Of a stretch of DNA of 64,000 bases, positions 8,596 through 21,630 are shown one piece after another (position 1 is the first letter of the stretch; the number at the start of each line of letters is the position of its first letter). The notes below the pieces were generated by a model. The model was not told where the DNA came from. It worked only from the letters and a program-made list of their open reading frames with translations, and did no database searches. A program made the translations under genes and the position numbers. This stretch comes from Pinguiococcus pyrenoidosus. Taxonomy: Eukaryota > Sar > Pinguiophyceae > Pinguiochrysidales > Pinguiochrysidaceae. The DNA lies in the NCBI GenBank assembly GCA_019677205.1, contig JAAMXY010000127.1, positions 62,001 to 126,000 of the forward strand, read 5' to 3'.

Positions 8596-11500
8596 ATGCG
8601 GGCGGCTTGTCTGGCCATTGCACTGCCCGGCGTCTTCGCAAGTCTCACATGTCAGGTCCCCAACGACCCCAGCTGCGACTTGGCCCTAGCGGGCGGCAAC
8701 CTGAGCATTCGCGTGGCCGAGGCAAGAGGCGTGCCCAACCTAGAGACGCCGCTCTTCCGCTGGGCCACTGGCACCAGCGACCCTTATGTGTCTGTCGATG
8801 TCGCCGGCGTCCGCCGCAGGACCAGAACCCTTCGAAGTACCAGTGCACCACGATGGCGCGAGACCTTGAACTTCGGCTTCCAGGCCTCCGGCTCTCCGGT
8901 GTCTCTCACGCTCTTCGACGCCGACAGCGGCTTGGAGTTCGGCGACGACCGAGTCGGCTCAAGGCGCCTGGGCGTTCCTTTCTGTAGCATGTTCACGGAG
9001 GCCTTCGAGGTGGAGTCCAGCTGCGGCCTGGACACCTGCGCCACTTCTGACTCCAGCTGGCAGATGCCGCGTCGGCGCCAGTGCCGTAGTGGGGATCTGT
9101 GGCTGGCGATGAAGTCGGATGCCACTGACGATGAGGATCGCGACTGCCAAAGCCTTAATGCATCGGTCCCCTGTCTGCGGCTTGAGCTGACGCTGACGCC
9201 CTTTGAGGTGCATGTGGACTTCAACTACTACGGCGATCCGTTCGGCTTCAGCGCGGCGACGCCCAGTGCTGCGCTTTTGCCAGCGAACCTGAGCCTCAAT
9301 CGGCCCTTCGCTGACAGCCAGCGCCAGCTGTGTCAGGACTGCAGCGTCTTAAGCGCCGGCGTCGAGGGCGGGCTTCTACTCCAGAGCAGTCTTCAGCAGA
9401 GGTCGCGGCCTTGGTACCAAGGTAGCGGCGCCGACAGTAGCTGGCTCATGCGCTTAAGTCTCAACCTGGACGCCACGGCGCTTCTCTTCCGCTGGGCCGG
9501 CGATGACTTTGCACTACCGAGGTGGATCGAAGAGGCCTGGGATGAATGCCTCATCGAGTTGCAACTCGACGACAACGTCGATGGCCGCTTCCGCTGCTTC
9601 CAGAGAGATCTAGTGGCCAATCGCCGGAACAAGTACGGCGACGCCGTGCCTCCCGACGACGCCTTGTTCCTGCTCCCCAACGTCCCCGAGGGCTACGTTG
9701 TGAACGGCGACAACCCCGAGATGACGTACAACTACTTCGTCGTGTTTCTTCCCAAAGTGCGAGCACCAGGCGGAGGCTCGGAAGCGATACCAGATTTGGA
9801 TGTCGCTGCCTTCGTGACTCGGACGCTTGAGTATGGCTTCGTCTTTCTTATCTTCCTGGCGCTCTCTTCCCGATTTTGGAAGAGCAGTTCCGACGTCTCC
9901 GGTCACACGGTGAAGGCGTTCGTGGCTGAAGCGGCGGACCCCAAGGCGGAAGGCAACTCGCTCTTGGCCACGATGTTTCTGGACGATATGGAAACGCCAG
10001 GGAACCTGACAACGAGGCGGAACCTCTTCTACACCTCCGTGGCTGTCCAGACGACGCTACTGCTGCCGTTGGTGGTGCTTTGGACCTGGGGCGCCACGTC
10101 GATGGCGTCGGTAGAGCCGATGGCCTTTGGCTTCAGCGTGACGTTCGTGACCACTTGTCTACTCGTGGGAAGGGCGTCGCTGCAGACGTTCAGCGCCGCG
10201 AGGTTCATGATGTCCCAGACGGTGATGCAAGGCGTTTCCTTTGCTTTGTCTTTTTGGCTGGTGATGTTGGTGGTCATCGTGTTTCTGGATCCGGCGGTCC
10301 AGTACAACGAGGAGCCGCTGAACTTCGCCGCACTCACGAGCGTCTTCGCTACCATCAACGCCGTGTGGTGCGCTTGGTACATCTTCGAGAGAGACGTGCG
10401 GCTCAAGCGCAGTGACATGGCATTTGCAAAGGCCCTGGGCGCACTCAGTAGCATCAGAACGGCCTCTCGCAATGCGACGGACGCGATACCAGGCGCCCCG
10501 ACGGAGCCGTCGTCCCCGCTTTCCGTCGTCCTGAAAGAAACGTACACGGTCAAAACGCATCACTTGCCGACTCGCTGGGCCGACGTGGCGCCATCGGCGC
10601 AAGTCACTTTGAGGTCCACAGCGGCGTCAGGCTTGTCGACGAAAGTGTATCAAGTATCTCTCGGCGTTCTGGTTGTCTACATGGTCCTCAGTGCCGCTTG
10701 GACCTCGCATGCTGCCCTTGGCGTGCTCAACGCACTGGCCTTCGTGCTTGTCGACCTCGTGGACGACGTGATGCGGAAGAGTTCCAGCGCACGCTTGCCG
10801 CATCATACACTTCTCGTCACAGCGCTGGGTCGCCTACTGATCGCTGCTGTCGGTGCGCGGTACTGGCTGGTGGGATACGCGATCACCTTCGTTCTCTATG
10901 GCGCCGGTCTGGCAAGACGGATCGTGGCCAAGTATCTCCCGAGGGAGCTGTATTCCGAAGCCGCGCACATCGTCCTCTTAGGTCGGAGTCCAACCGAGCA
11001 GCACGTCGAGACGTCGGACATATCGGCCACCCCTGAGTTCGCGTTGTTTATGTTGTCTTTCCCCTGGATGGTGGTGCTCCTTCTGGTAGGGTTTGCGGGA
11101 CCGGCTGCTTTACCAAATCCGGCCATTCGCGTGCTTGGGAGACAATGGCATCTGCACGTCTTCGGCATGATATCCTTCCTACTGGTGATGATCGCAGGCC
11201 TGGCGGAGGCGTCCCGCAGGGCGTTTAGCCTCTACGACGCTGGCTTGCTGAGTTCGTCGCTTGCTTCCAAGTATTTCCGGAATCATCAGATCCGAGCGCC
11301 GCATTTCCTCCTCCTCGCGTGCGCTCTTTGCGTGCTTTGCTCCGGCTTGCTGCTCTTCGCCGCCTCCGGGGAAGGCGGCCTTCTTGTGCTGAGCGTGGTG
11401 GTGCCCGTCCTGACGGCGCTGGTGATCTACATCCTCACCGAGTGGAAGAAGAACGACTTCATCTTCGTGCACTGGCCGCCGCTGAGCAAACCCGCTGACG

Positions 11501-14500
11501 GCGACGTCGTGCCTCCGCCAGAGGAGGTGGCCATGAACATGGTGTCCACCGTGTTCCAGGACGACAAAGCGACAAGTGGAGGGCAAGACACTGAGTACGC
11601 TGCTTTGTTGGCAATCGGCCGAGAGTTACCTGCCGCCGCGCAACCGATGCCCGACTCACCCGAGGGCGACCACCAACCGTCCTTCGATGACAAAGGGCTC
11701 TTTGACCTGCCGCCGCTCTACAAGACGGGCCCAGGGACGGTCCGCGAGGACAGTGTGACGATTCCCGAGACCCCGACAAAAGGGATGATGACCAAGCGCC
11801 GACTTGGACAACTGGGCGCTGCGGTACCGTCTTCCGAGGAAGCTGCATCCGAGGAGGAAGCTGGACTCGCAGACGCCTCCCTCCAAGCCGGCATCGCTGT
11901 CCGCGAAGAGGAGCCGGCAAATACTGCTCACGACAATGGCATAGCGCGCTTTGTGTCCGAGGAGGAGCTCGAGGTGAAGGGCGGCGTGGAAGTAGCGCGA
12001 AGCACCAGAAGCGAAAGCGTCGCCGATCGTATTGTCGAAGTGCGGAAGCGGATACCCAGGCACTACGAGCCGCCGACGTTGGCGTCGATCTTGTCAGGTT
12101 GCTGTCGCGATGTGGTTCGAAGATGCACCCGTGGTGCGAACCAGGATGGGAAGGGTGAGTACACCAAACTGGTTGACGAAGAAGCCGCGCAAGCGCCATC
12201 GGCCAGAGGAGGAGCGCTCCGATACGAAGACCTCACGCTCTTTCACGCCATCCTTGGCGGCTTCCTGCTGCCATCGGAGCGCAGACTTTTGGAAGCGATT
12301 CTGGCAATGTTCGTTATCGCTCTTGCTGGTGCGTTAGCCAAACTTGTCCACTCTTGGCGAGCCGGAAGACAAGCCACTAAATCGAAAATTGCCAGGCGGG
12401 ATCTCAATCTCCCTCAGCACGCAACCGGCGTACCTAGGGCACGCCTTCTGGGTCGGTGCATACCTCCTCTTCCTACTGGGGTATGTCTTCGCAAAGTACT
12501 TCAACACCCTCGAATGGGACGTCACCATGACCCGAGCCGTAGCGGCAAGCGCAGTAATCTGGACGGCATTCTGCTTGCTCTTCTACTTGCTTGAGCTGGA
12601 CATCACCGTGAACGACGCAAGCGCCGTCTGGGTCTTAAATGCCTTCCTCCTTGTCCCAACGGCAGTCCTTGGCCTCTTTGTACTCCTGCGATGGGCTGAT
12701 GGCGACCTGAAGCTGCCACGGACGTTCTTGCTCAAACAGCTGAGAAGCGCCCCTCTGTTCCTCGCGCTCTCGCTGATCTGTCTCTGCAGCCTTTTCTTCT
12801 TCGGCAGCGTCCTTTTCGGCATCTTTGTCACCTTGCTGCTCTTCCTGGGGATGCTTGCGTATGGCTTCGCGCGGAGCTGGGCTGCGAATAGCTACCGCCT
12901 ACCCCCGCGGACCCAGAAGCTGTTGAAAGCGCTCGTGCTCGTCACCATGATCAGCAGCGGCGTCGTTGGACTGACAGCCCCCGTCGACCGTGCGTCCTGC
13001 TTGACAGTCTTCTTCTTGACGTACATCGGCCAGCAGGTCGTTCTCGCGCTCAAGAGCTGGAGCAGCGTTGATACCGAGAGTCCGGTCTTCGCGACGAGGT
13101 GGCTTTTCCCGGTGTTCGTCTACAACCCCCAAGAAGACGTTGCGGTAGATATGTCGCCAGCCGTCCTTCGCATCGTGTATGCTGCCTTCGCGGGGAGCAG
13201 CTGGGGAGTCAGCGTGGCTGTGCTGGGAGGCGACTTCGGCCTGGGAATCGTGCTCGCCTGCGTCTTCCTACTAGGTGGCTTCTTCCTCACCGCCGCAGCG
13301 ACCGTCGGACTGCCGATCCGACTGGGCGAAGCAGTCAAAGTGCTCAGCACCGGCAGCCTCGGCCTCGCGGCATCGCAAGCGACCGACCAGGCACGACAGC
13401 GACGTCAGAAAGTAAGCTTCGAGTGCAAGGCGTGGGACGCGAAGACGGCTTCTGCTGATGCGCCGGTGGAACCGCGGGACTCGTCCTTCTCCAAGGTCGG
13501 TGCCATCGCTCAAGATCTTCACGAGGCTTTGCTCGACCTGCGGTTTGAGAAGACCTCGCAAAGGCCAAACGCACTTCCAACTGTGGGGGATGCTGACAAG
13601 GCCGTGGGTGGTGGAACGACCATCAGGAGGATGGTGTATTCCCTTTTTGCGGATCCTCTTGGCGATGTCGCCGCATCCCCAAGGGCCGATGCTGTCTTCT
13701 CCGCCAGCGATGCCATCGCGGAGAGCATCATCGGCGGCGTCGGTCCCTTCGCCATGCTGGGCTTCTTCGGCCTCGTAGGGAGCTGTGTCGCATGGACGCA
13801 AGCGACAAGAAGCCTGCAGCATCTTGTCAAGGCCTACGATCACAAGGGCCTGCGGGCGCTGCCCGCACCGACAAGGCCACTGAACGCGCTGTACATCCTG
13901 AGAAGGCTGAGGCCAAAGTGCCAGGATTTGCAGAAGACGTATGCTGCCGAAGTACGCGCCCTGGCACACTTCGAGATGCTGGTGATTCTCGCCGCGGACG
14001 CAAGGCTGCGGCGGCAGGCTGGGCTACTACGCAAGTTCCTGCGGCAGATGCGCTTCAAGCTGCTGAGCATGGGCCTCGCGCCGCCGACGCAGGCGCTTCG
14101 CGCCACCGGCGCCGTCAACGTGCCGCTGGTGGCCAAGTGGATTCTGACGCTGGAGGCCTACGAGCGAGAGCGCTTCCACAGTCTGAAAGTGGAGTTCAAC
14201 GTCGCTCAGCGCCAGCGCGATGAGCGAATCAATCGCGACGTAGAAGAGCGCCAGCGAGCCGTACAAGCACTTCAGAGGCTGCGGCGGGGCCGAGAAGCTC
14301 ACATGCTGCGTCAGAACGCGCTCTGGCACCGCTCCAAGCTGGAGTCCCGACTGCACGCCTTCGCTGCAACCCTCGAGGAAGCCGAGCAGCAGTTTCTCCA
14401 CAAAAAGTCTCAGGACTGGATGGCGGGTCTCGTCCAGCTGGAAGAGCTGTCGGAGGAAGCGAAGGCCTTGTACGAGCGCTTCCGCGTCGAAGTGCTGCGC

Positions 14501-16486
14501 GAAGGCCTAGGCTGCAAGCTGCTCGACATCCGCGAGTATATGAACGACATCGATGTCTCCCACGTGTCCGTGCGGCAGGGGGAGAAGCCGCGAACGTACC
14601 AATTCGTCGACGACGAGTTTCCACCGGACAACGACGCCCTCTACGGATACGACGAAGATACGCACGCCCTGCCGCTGGACGTGAGCAGCTGGCACTGTTC
14701 TCTCGCTCTGAACGCGGACGCTCGGCTCTTCGGTGGCGCCACCGATCCAGACGACGTCCGTCCTGGCTTCTTTGGTGACGACTGGCTCATGTCCGCGCTC
14801 AGCATGCTGGCGGCCGGCGGCGGCGTCGGCAACAACACTGTCGATCCGCAGATTGCGGCGCTGTTCGTCGCGTTTGAAGACAAGCAAGGCCGGCCGGTGT
14901 ACAAGTCGGACACCGGCGTCTACGCGGTGCGCCTGTTCAAGGGTGGCGTCTGGGAATACGTCGTCCTGGACGACTTCTTCCCCATGTTGCACAAAGGGCG
15001 GTATCTCAGCCAGGCGCCGGAACAGTTGGACGTCGCCGAAGTGGAGAGGCACCTCTCAGAATCCCGGGGCGCCGCGTGCGCCCATTCGCCAGGCTTCGAC
15101 AAGATCTGGGTGGCGTTGGTGGAGAAAGCCTTCGCAAAGTACTACGGCGGTTATGGCACCCTGCGGCATGGCTTCGTGCACCTGGCGCTCCAGGATCTCA
15201 CGGGCTGCTTCACCGAGGAGATGCCTCTCGTCCACGCCGCTCAAGGAGCCGGGCAGTCTCACGTCTGGAAGCTTCTGCGGCGCCACCAAGCGAATGGATG
15301 CATCATGGGCGCCACGTGTCTGCCAGAGCGCCTGGCGGACGAAAGCGTGCGCGAGCTAGGGCTCGTCTTCGGCGGCGTGTACGTTGTGTACGAGGTGCGC
15401 CAGGTGGACCGCGTCCGCTTGATCATGCTGCGCAACCCAGCGGGAGACCACGAAGAGTGGCGAGGCGACTGGTCGGACGCTTCTCCGCTGTGGACCCGTC
15501 GGATGAAGAAGAAGCTGGGGTTGAAACCAGACGCGAACGACAACACTTTCTGGATGGGCTTCGACGACTTCTGCAACGTCTTTCAAAGCGTCTGCATCTG
15601 CCACTGGAGGGATGCCAGCATCTGGCGCACGCACAGCTTCGATGGGACGTGGCACCAGCCACAGAAACCCGAAGAGGAGGACGCCGCCACACCAGGCGAG
15701 GGCAGGCCGCCATCAGTGTCTCCAGACGAAGAAGCCAGCGCGGAGAGGTCGCGGACTCGGAGGAAATGCGGCACCGCAGGCGGCCTCCCGACGCTAAGCA
15801 ATCCCGATGCCGACGTCGAGCAGAACCCACAGTACGTAGTGATGACGCACTGCGCTGCGGACATCACTATCACGGTCACGCAGCGGGCCGCCAGCGGCGC
15901 TGCCGCGGACGTCGTGTGGCCCTTCTCCATCCTCGTGTTTCGCGGGGAGCAGGACCCCAACACTGGCGTCGTGGCAACGGTGAACAGCGTCGACCACGAG
16001 AGGCTGCTTGTGCACACGGGCTCGCCCCAGATCCGAAGAGAGCTCCGGCTGGACAGGTCGTATGGAGAGGGGATCTTCATCGTGATGATTGCGACGTATT
16101 TGGAGAAGATGGAGGGCCCTTTCCACGTAGAAATCGCGTGCAACTGTGATGCAGAAGTCGGCCAACTGTGGCCGCCGCAGTGGAAGTCGGAGCTGCAGCG
16201 GCGGATTGAAGGCGCCGCAAAGGCCTTGGACGACGCGAAGCAGCGGATGAAGGAAGTGGGGGCCAAGCACTTCGTCGCGTTGCATGACAAGCTGGAAGAC
16301 GAAGACGAAGACGAAGACGAAGACGAAGACGAAGACGAAGACGAAGACGAAGACGACCATGGTGATGAAGTAAGCGTGAAGAGCAAAGGGAGCGGGGAGA
16401 AGGCGCGGAAGGAGCTGTCGCCTCAAGGTAGCCAAAGCGCTGCAGGTCGGGATGACGTTGAGCTTGGAGAAGGCAGGGCTACGTAA
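8596..16486 (+). CDS. Giant membrane calpain-like protein (DEK1/TML-calpain type), catalytic residues replaced
   Basis: Two exons, 8596-12328 and 12396-16486, joined over a 67-bp intron (phase 1); 2,607 aa. Order of parts: signal peptide (1-18); C2 domain (about 31-140, GTSDPYVSVDVAGV); extracellular region to ~410; a first group of about ten membrane segments; an acidic cytosolic loop (about 960-1230); a second group of about nine membrane segments; a long charged helical arm (about 1730-1970); a calpain CysPc domain (about 2010-2323); a calpain-type C2-like domain (about 2392-2495); and a (DE)n run. This is the layout of plant DEK1 with an extra N-terminal C2 domain. The calpain triad is altered: the Cys motif reads GFFGDDWLMSAL (Asp2040 for Cys), the His motif FGGVYVVYEV (Gly2238 for His), while LRNPAG keeps Asn2258. 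It should be proteolytically dead. Confidence 0.88.
16295..16354 (+). repeat. (GAAGAC)10 microsatellite coding an Asp-Glu run
   Basis: Ten copies of the hexamer gaagac lie inside the last 200 bp of the DEK1-like CDS and encode alternating Glu/Asp. The frame is kept on both sides, so length changes in multiples of three would be tolerated. Confidence 0.95.
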
Positions 16487-16897
16487 GAAAGGAATTCAGA
16501 TGGGTTGTCTACGTGCTTGGCCTCCAAAGGTCACTCCTTTTGCGCTCTTCAAAGATACGTACAGCTCCCACCAAAATCATCTTGGTACACGAGAGCCAAA
16601 AAGTCCACACGGATGCTGACATGGTGACCAACGCCAGCCTCCCATGCACGACTGAAAAAATCAAAACTGCAGTCCTTGGCGCCGGAGACGTATGTAAGAA
16701 TGTATGATGCACGTACTCGTCATCCACCGACTCGGTGTCCCTCCTCCTCTCCATGCGGGGGAGGGGTGGGCAGGGAAAGGCTGCGGACGCTGCATCGGCT
16801 TTGACGTCCGCAACGGAGACTCAAACTTGGTATGTGGCTTTCCGTTGACGAACATATCGGAAGCCGTAACTTGTGTGTACGCAAATGCAAAATGCTC
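16487..16897. other. Convergent intergenic region
   Basis: 411 bp between the stop of the DEK1-like gene and the stop of the NOX-like gene, both 3' ends. No gene, RNA fold or repeat was recognised. Confidence 0.5.
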
Positions 16898-19888
16898 TCA
16901 TTCGCTGAATTCTTCAACGTGGAACGTCCTCTTCTTCATGCGCAGTAGGTGGGACCTGTCCATCGCGTTCTCCACGAGGGCTTGCGCCGTCTTACCGCAG
17001 ATGAGGAAATGCGGCTACGTGGGCGAGCGGAAGAGGGAGCGAAGCTAGATGTTAGGAAGCTTTGCATGGAGCCATCATTTGCAAGACTCGTGATGTACTA
17101 CCTGTTTGGCAGGAAGCGGGTCGTAATCAGCTCTGAACGACGCACACTCCACGATGAACTCGAGGATCTCCACCATGAAAGTCGCGTTGGCGTAGCCTTG
17201 CAGTTTCAGATGGCTCAGCTGGGACACGAGGCCCAAGAAGGGTGAGAAGGTACAGACTCTTGTTCTGCTTTCTTCACGCATCGTCTGACACGCATACCTT
17301 GTGCTCTCCGGGCGTCGCCACCCCAAGATTCTGGTAGAGCCACAGCGCCAGTCGTGGCGCAGACTGCACGAAAGGGTGCACGCTGCGCTCCGCGTTCTCC
17401 CTCGTCATTATCAGGGCTTCAGGCTGGCGGTCTGTTGGGATTGGGCACCCGTGAGCTTCCGGCGTTCTCGCAGCCCCTCGGATGATCAAGTAGTATTGTA
17501 CCTCTCTCGACCTCCAGCTTCAGGGACGCAAGAATGACCCTGTTCAGCTCGACGAAAGCATCGCCCGAGGCTCCGAAGATGCTCCGAATGTCCTCTTCGC
17601 TGGCGCCGTCATCTGCACACCACAGCAGAGAAGGCCGGCGAAATCAGCGACCATCACGTGCCTTGTGGGGCATTGCGTTGGAAGCGGCTCACCAAGCCTG
17701 TCGCTTCCAATGGTCGCAAACGACCCTGGCGCAGTCTTGCAGCCGAGCTCGATCCATATGACGTTCTTCCAATGGCCTGCGTGGGGCACACAAATCAGCG
17801 ACCACGCAAGGCATCGTGAACGCCGGAGCCTGTGCCACGTTCAACACGACGGTACCTGGATGGGCGTTTGCATACTTGCGCACGCAGTGCGCCACAGTCC
17901 TTCCCAGTCCCGACGTCAGGACGATGAGGAAATTCTTCGCCTAAAGGGGCGACGAGCAAGGGCGGATCACAACCGGACGGGACTGGGGAAGAGGGGATAC
18001 CAGCTGCGCGAGATGGAACGCGTACCATGCTGACGGCGTAGTCGGTGCTATGATACGGTCCGTGGATACAGAACATTTCCTTGAGCTTTGCGCCGATACC
18101 GATCGCCTGGGGAAAGTGCCTCGGTCAACGTGGGGTCAGACGCACCACTGCGAACGAGGGTGCATACCTCTTGCGTCTTCCGATCCGCAAGCTCCAGATC
18201 AATGGCGTTCTCATCCTTGAGGGAAGCCGAGTCGAGTCTGCGTCGGCCGGAGTCGTCTAGCAAGTCAAGGTCACAGCGATTGAGCTCGTGACTGCCAGCA
18301 ACGACGGACCGTCGTCAAGTCTCGCACCTGAAGGGGTAGACTCTTCCAGATGCTTGATGAGGTTGTACATGGTAGAGGAGTCTCCGATCTCAAGCTCCAT
18401 GGTGCCGTCTGCGGACGGGATCATCGTGTAGCTCGAGGAAACTCGCGTGAACCATCCTGCGAAACCAAGATTCAGGGGAGGCAAGCGAGGGGAAACAGCG
18501 TCGTAAGCGAGAAAACAACGTCCAACGAGAGAGAAAGAGAGAGCCGAAATGGACGCGCACTACCTTTCCCAACATCGAGCTGGTAATACTGGCCGTACGC
18601 CAGAGGCGCTTCTCTGCCGATGTACAGGTCGAAGCGCAGACGGATGCTGTCTTTCACTTTGCTGCCCTCCTTCCGACGCAAGAAGTACACTTCCAGGTCG
18701 AAGCTTCGATGCCACGTGCGGTGCAGGTGCTTGTCGACAAACCACACGAAGAGCAGGATCGCCACGGCGATCTGGAAGCAGTGCAGGGCGTACAGCACGG
18801 CGATGACCACAGCGACGATCACATGGGTCCTCCGGAAGTACCATTTCAAGCACGCCGTGCTCCACTCATCAAAGCTCCTTAGCGTCAGCGGCTTACGACT
18901 GCACAAGAAGACTGGCCAGAACAGCAGCAGCTTCGGCCACAGCCAAGGAAGAGCCTTCAGCACGTTGGGCAGCGCCTGGGAAAAGAAGAGGCCGAGGAGC
19001 AGGACCCCGGTTGAGAAGAACCACCACTCGTAGTGGTTCTTGGGGTCGTCCAACAGCGGCGCCGTGGTATGCTGATCGCAGTAGAACTGGCGGATCAGGT
19101 GCGCAACGGAGTGAATGACGCTGAAGACGATGGCCAGGTACGCCAAGCTCCGGTGCGCCTATGTGGATCCGCAAGTCCATCAACCGGTGGACAGAGAAAT
19201 CGACCAAACAAGCAAGAGATCCCTTACACTTCTCCAGGTCACCCAGCTCCGAATGGAGTGAGGAATCCGATTAATCGCGGACGTCATGGCGCGAAGCGCC
19301 ACGAGGAGACAGAGAAGCGTGGCGAGGCTGATTCCCTTGCCGGTCATGCGGGCCACCAAAATCATCGTGTCCTTCTCGGACGCCCCCAGTCGTTCTTCGT
19401 TAGGTCTTCAAAGGGCCAGGTCAGCCAGTGCTACCGCCTCTTACCGGGCATTGCAGAGAGTCTGGCCACGTGAAGTCGTAAACCTGCACAACGCTGATCA
19501 CGCCGTAGGCAGCCAGGGAAAGCACGCCGAGGACGATGAAGGCCTGGCGTGCAACGGCAGCACGTCAGCCGGTCAGTGGTCGAGGGGCTTCACTGGCGCC
19601 GACGCCATACCCAGACAAAGGCGGGGACGCGGAGGCCCAGATCTGCCTTTTGCACTTGATAGTTCCGCCCGTCTTTCTCGTCCTCTCCGGCATAGAACGG
19701 ATCGTCGATCGCATCTCTTCGCACTTCGAAATGCGCCTCGGCACCGAGGCCAGGGTCCAGCTATGGCGCAGTACGCACGCTTCTTGAGTCATCGTCCCAT
19801 AAGGAAGTGCAAAGCGATGATGGACGCAGTCTGGTACCCGTTGTGGCTCCGCTTCGTTCGTGCCGACCTCCAGCTCTGGGTCGATCAT
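16898..19888 (-). CDS. NADPH-oxidase / ferric-reductase-like transmembrane flavocytochrome
   Basis: Fourteen exons (minus): 19838-19888, 19611-19760, 19445-19543, 19228-19374, 18564-19158, 18328-18456, 18168-18256, 18026-18106, 17856-17940, 17693-17776, 17502-17612, 17298-17431, 17102-17218, 16898-17014; 662 aa with a consistent phase at every junction. The membrane part carries the bis-haem histidines of the ferric reductase/NOX domain: HRSLAYLAIVFSVIHSVAH on one helix and THVIVAVVIAVLYALH on another. A FAD-type segment follows (GQYYQLDV ... SSSYTMIPSA, where NOX has HPFTI). An NAD(P)-binding half includes HGPYHSTD, NFLIVLTSGLGRTVA and ends PHFLICGK ... HVEEFSE. The nucleotide motifs are poorly conserved, so substrate and activity are uncertain. 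The acceptor of exon 4 is the least certain junction. Confidence 0.72.
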
Positions 19889-21630
19889 CTTCGCCTCCGT
19901 CGGAAGAGGTTCTTCTTTCGACTCCGCTACGACGCGCCAGAGTGAGCATTGGACGCGCGCGCGCTATCTGGTTCTGCCAATTTCCACGCACCAAAGACTG
20001 ATTCTCCGGCGGCGACTTTTTGGCTGCCGAACTTGATGGCCTGCGCATTCGTTCGGGCGTTAGACTCGCTTTTCAATGCATGGAACCTCGCGGCAGAGCT
20101 TACCGCGAGAGTCGCCTTGCCTTGGGCCGGCTGGTCACCACGCACGTCCTTTCCAACCATCCGCGCGCATGCGACATCATGAGCATAGGAATTCCGAGCG
20201 CTTCGGGCGTTTCCCTCGCGGAAGAAGCCAGCTAGACTCGCCATGATGCTCCTCGCCCGGGCCAAGGCAGCTTGCAGTCGTGGAGATCTCGTATAGCACG
20301 ATGCGGTGCTCGCGCAGCCTAGCCAGGCCTGAGTCAGCGGCGGATCACCAATACGCAAGCCGGTCGGCACTCGTGATGATCGATACGTGTGATCGATCAC
20401 GTACCTCAAACGTTGGCGTTCTTGGCGGCGGACTGGCGGACCTCCACGGCGGTCGCCAAATCCGTTTTCACAACCCCGGCCTGTCAAGGTCGCACTCGCT
20501 CGGGGAGCCTTTTTCTGGAAGCGGAGTCCCCGTCAAAGACGCGTTTCCGCGACGCCCGGCTCCGGCGGCCCTTAACGAGAAGCTGTAAAACGGCGAGCAG
20601 ATGAGACGGCTGGAGGCTGGACCGGGTATCTGCTCTGCCCAGGCCGGTCCGGGGCCTCGCTGGCTCCTCACCTCTGGCGCTGGCAGTCCTTCCCAGGCGC
20701 GCAGCGCTGTCTTTGCGTGCGATTTCCCACCACAACTGCCTTGTTCCCCCCTGGAGGCGAGAGAAGAGGCGGTGCTGCGCACCCCTCTCTTCTGCGCACC
20801 ACCCACAGCCAACGCAGGTGATAGGGCGCTCCACACCGAGTCCGGAGCAAGCCGAGATTCTGCCCGATGACGCCGCTTGGACTCGCTGGTGAAAATGTTC
20901 CTCGGCGGAGCAGGGGCGGCAATTCCGCGCCGCTGGGTTGTTGGTACAACCACGATTCCACCTTCCCAGGAAGGAGCAGGATATTCCTGAAAGATTGGGC
21001 CCCGATCTTATCTAGCAATGACTCAGGCCGAGCACGGCAGCAAGATCGTGAAAACGGACCAATGAAGGAGGCCTTGGCCGAAGGAAGATGCTTTTTGAAT
21101 GAGCAGGTGCAGCGCCCTTCGGGAAGGGAGCCAAGCTGATTGGCCGGTAACTCCAAATTCATGGCGCAAACGCCATGCGCAGCAGTAGTTCAGATGCTAT
21201 ACCGGAAAGCGCATGGCGAAATATCCTCGACCTTCTCGCACCTATCCACGGCACCTCGCGGGAGTCTTTCCAGGGACTAGGAATCGGGAAGCTTCGCTCC
21301 TGTGGAACGCCTCTAGCACAGCAGATCAACGGTCGGTGACTCGCTCTGAGAAAGGGAACGTCGACAGCCCCCCTGGACGCTATAGCCCCGCTAGAGTGTG
21401 TACGCGGGGGGACTGACTGGCCAGCCAAGGCTCCGGTTTAAACTTCAAGACTTCAGCCCTTGGACGAGTCCTGACGAAGCTCTCGCAAGGTCTCGCCTCA
21501 CCTTCGCCGCAGTTCGCGCGAATGGGGTTTGCAGTCCAAAACGCCTTGCAAAGCTCGGTGACGAAGTGGAAAACAGCCCGAGAAGGCGCCGACGAGATGA
21601 GATGACGTGACCGCTTCGCCTTGGCTGGAA
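19889..21630. other. Large divergent intergenic region
   Basis: 1,742 bp between the NOX-like start (minus) and the GT41 gene start (plus). Several frames of 100-190 codons cross it on both strands, but none has recognisable content, and they overlap each other in different frames. CCAAT motifs occur at 21059-21063 (plus) and 21139-21143 (minus). No tRNA-like fold or transposon end was recognised. Confidence 0.45.

Noticed and set aside
13471-13969. Long antisense frames inside the DEK1-like gene (also 14507-15052, 15583-16435)
   Set aside because: High GC at third positions opens antisense frames here; none resembles a protein and they cross conserved calpain coding sequence.
19927-20953. 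Minus-strand frames of 160-186 codons upstream of the NOX-like gene
   Set aside because: No recognisable content, mutually overlapping in different frames, and no phase-compatible splice to the NOX-like exon 1 was found.
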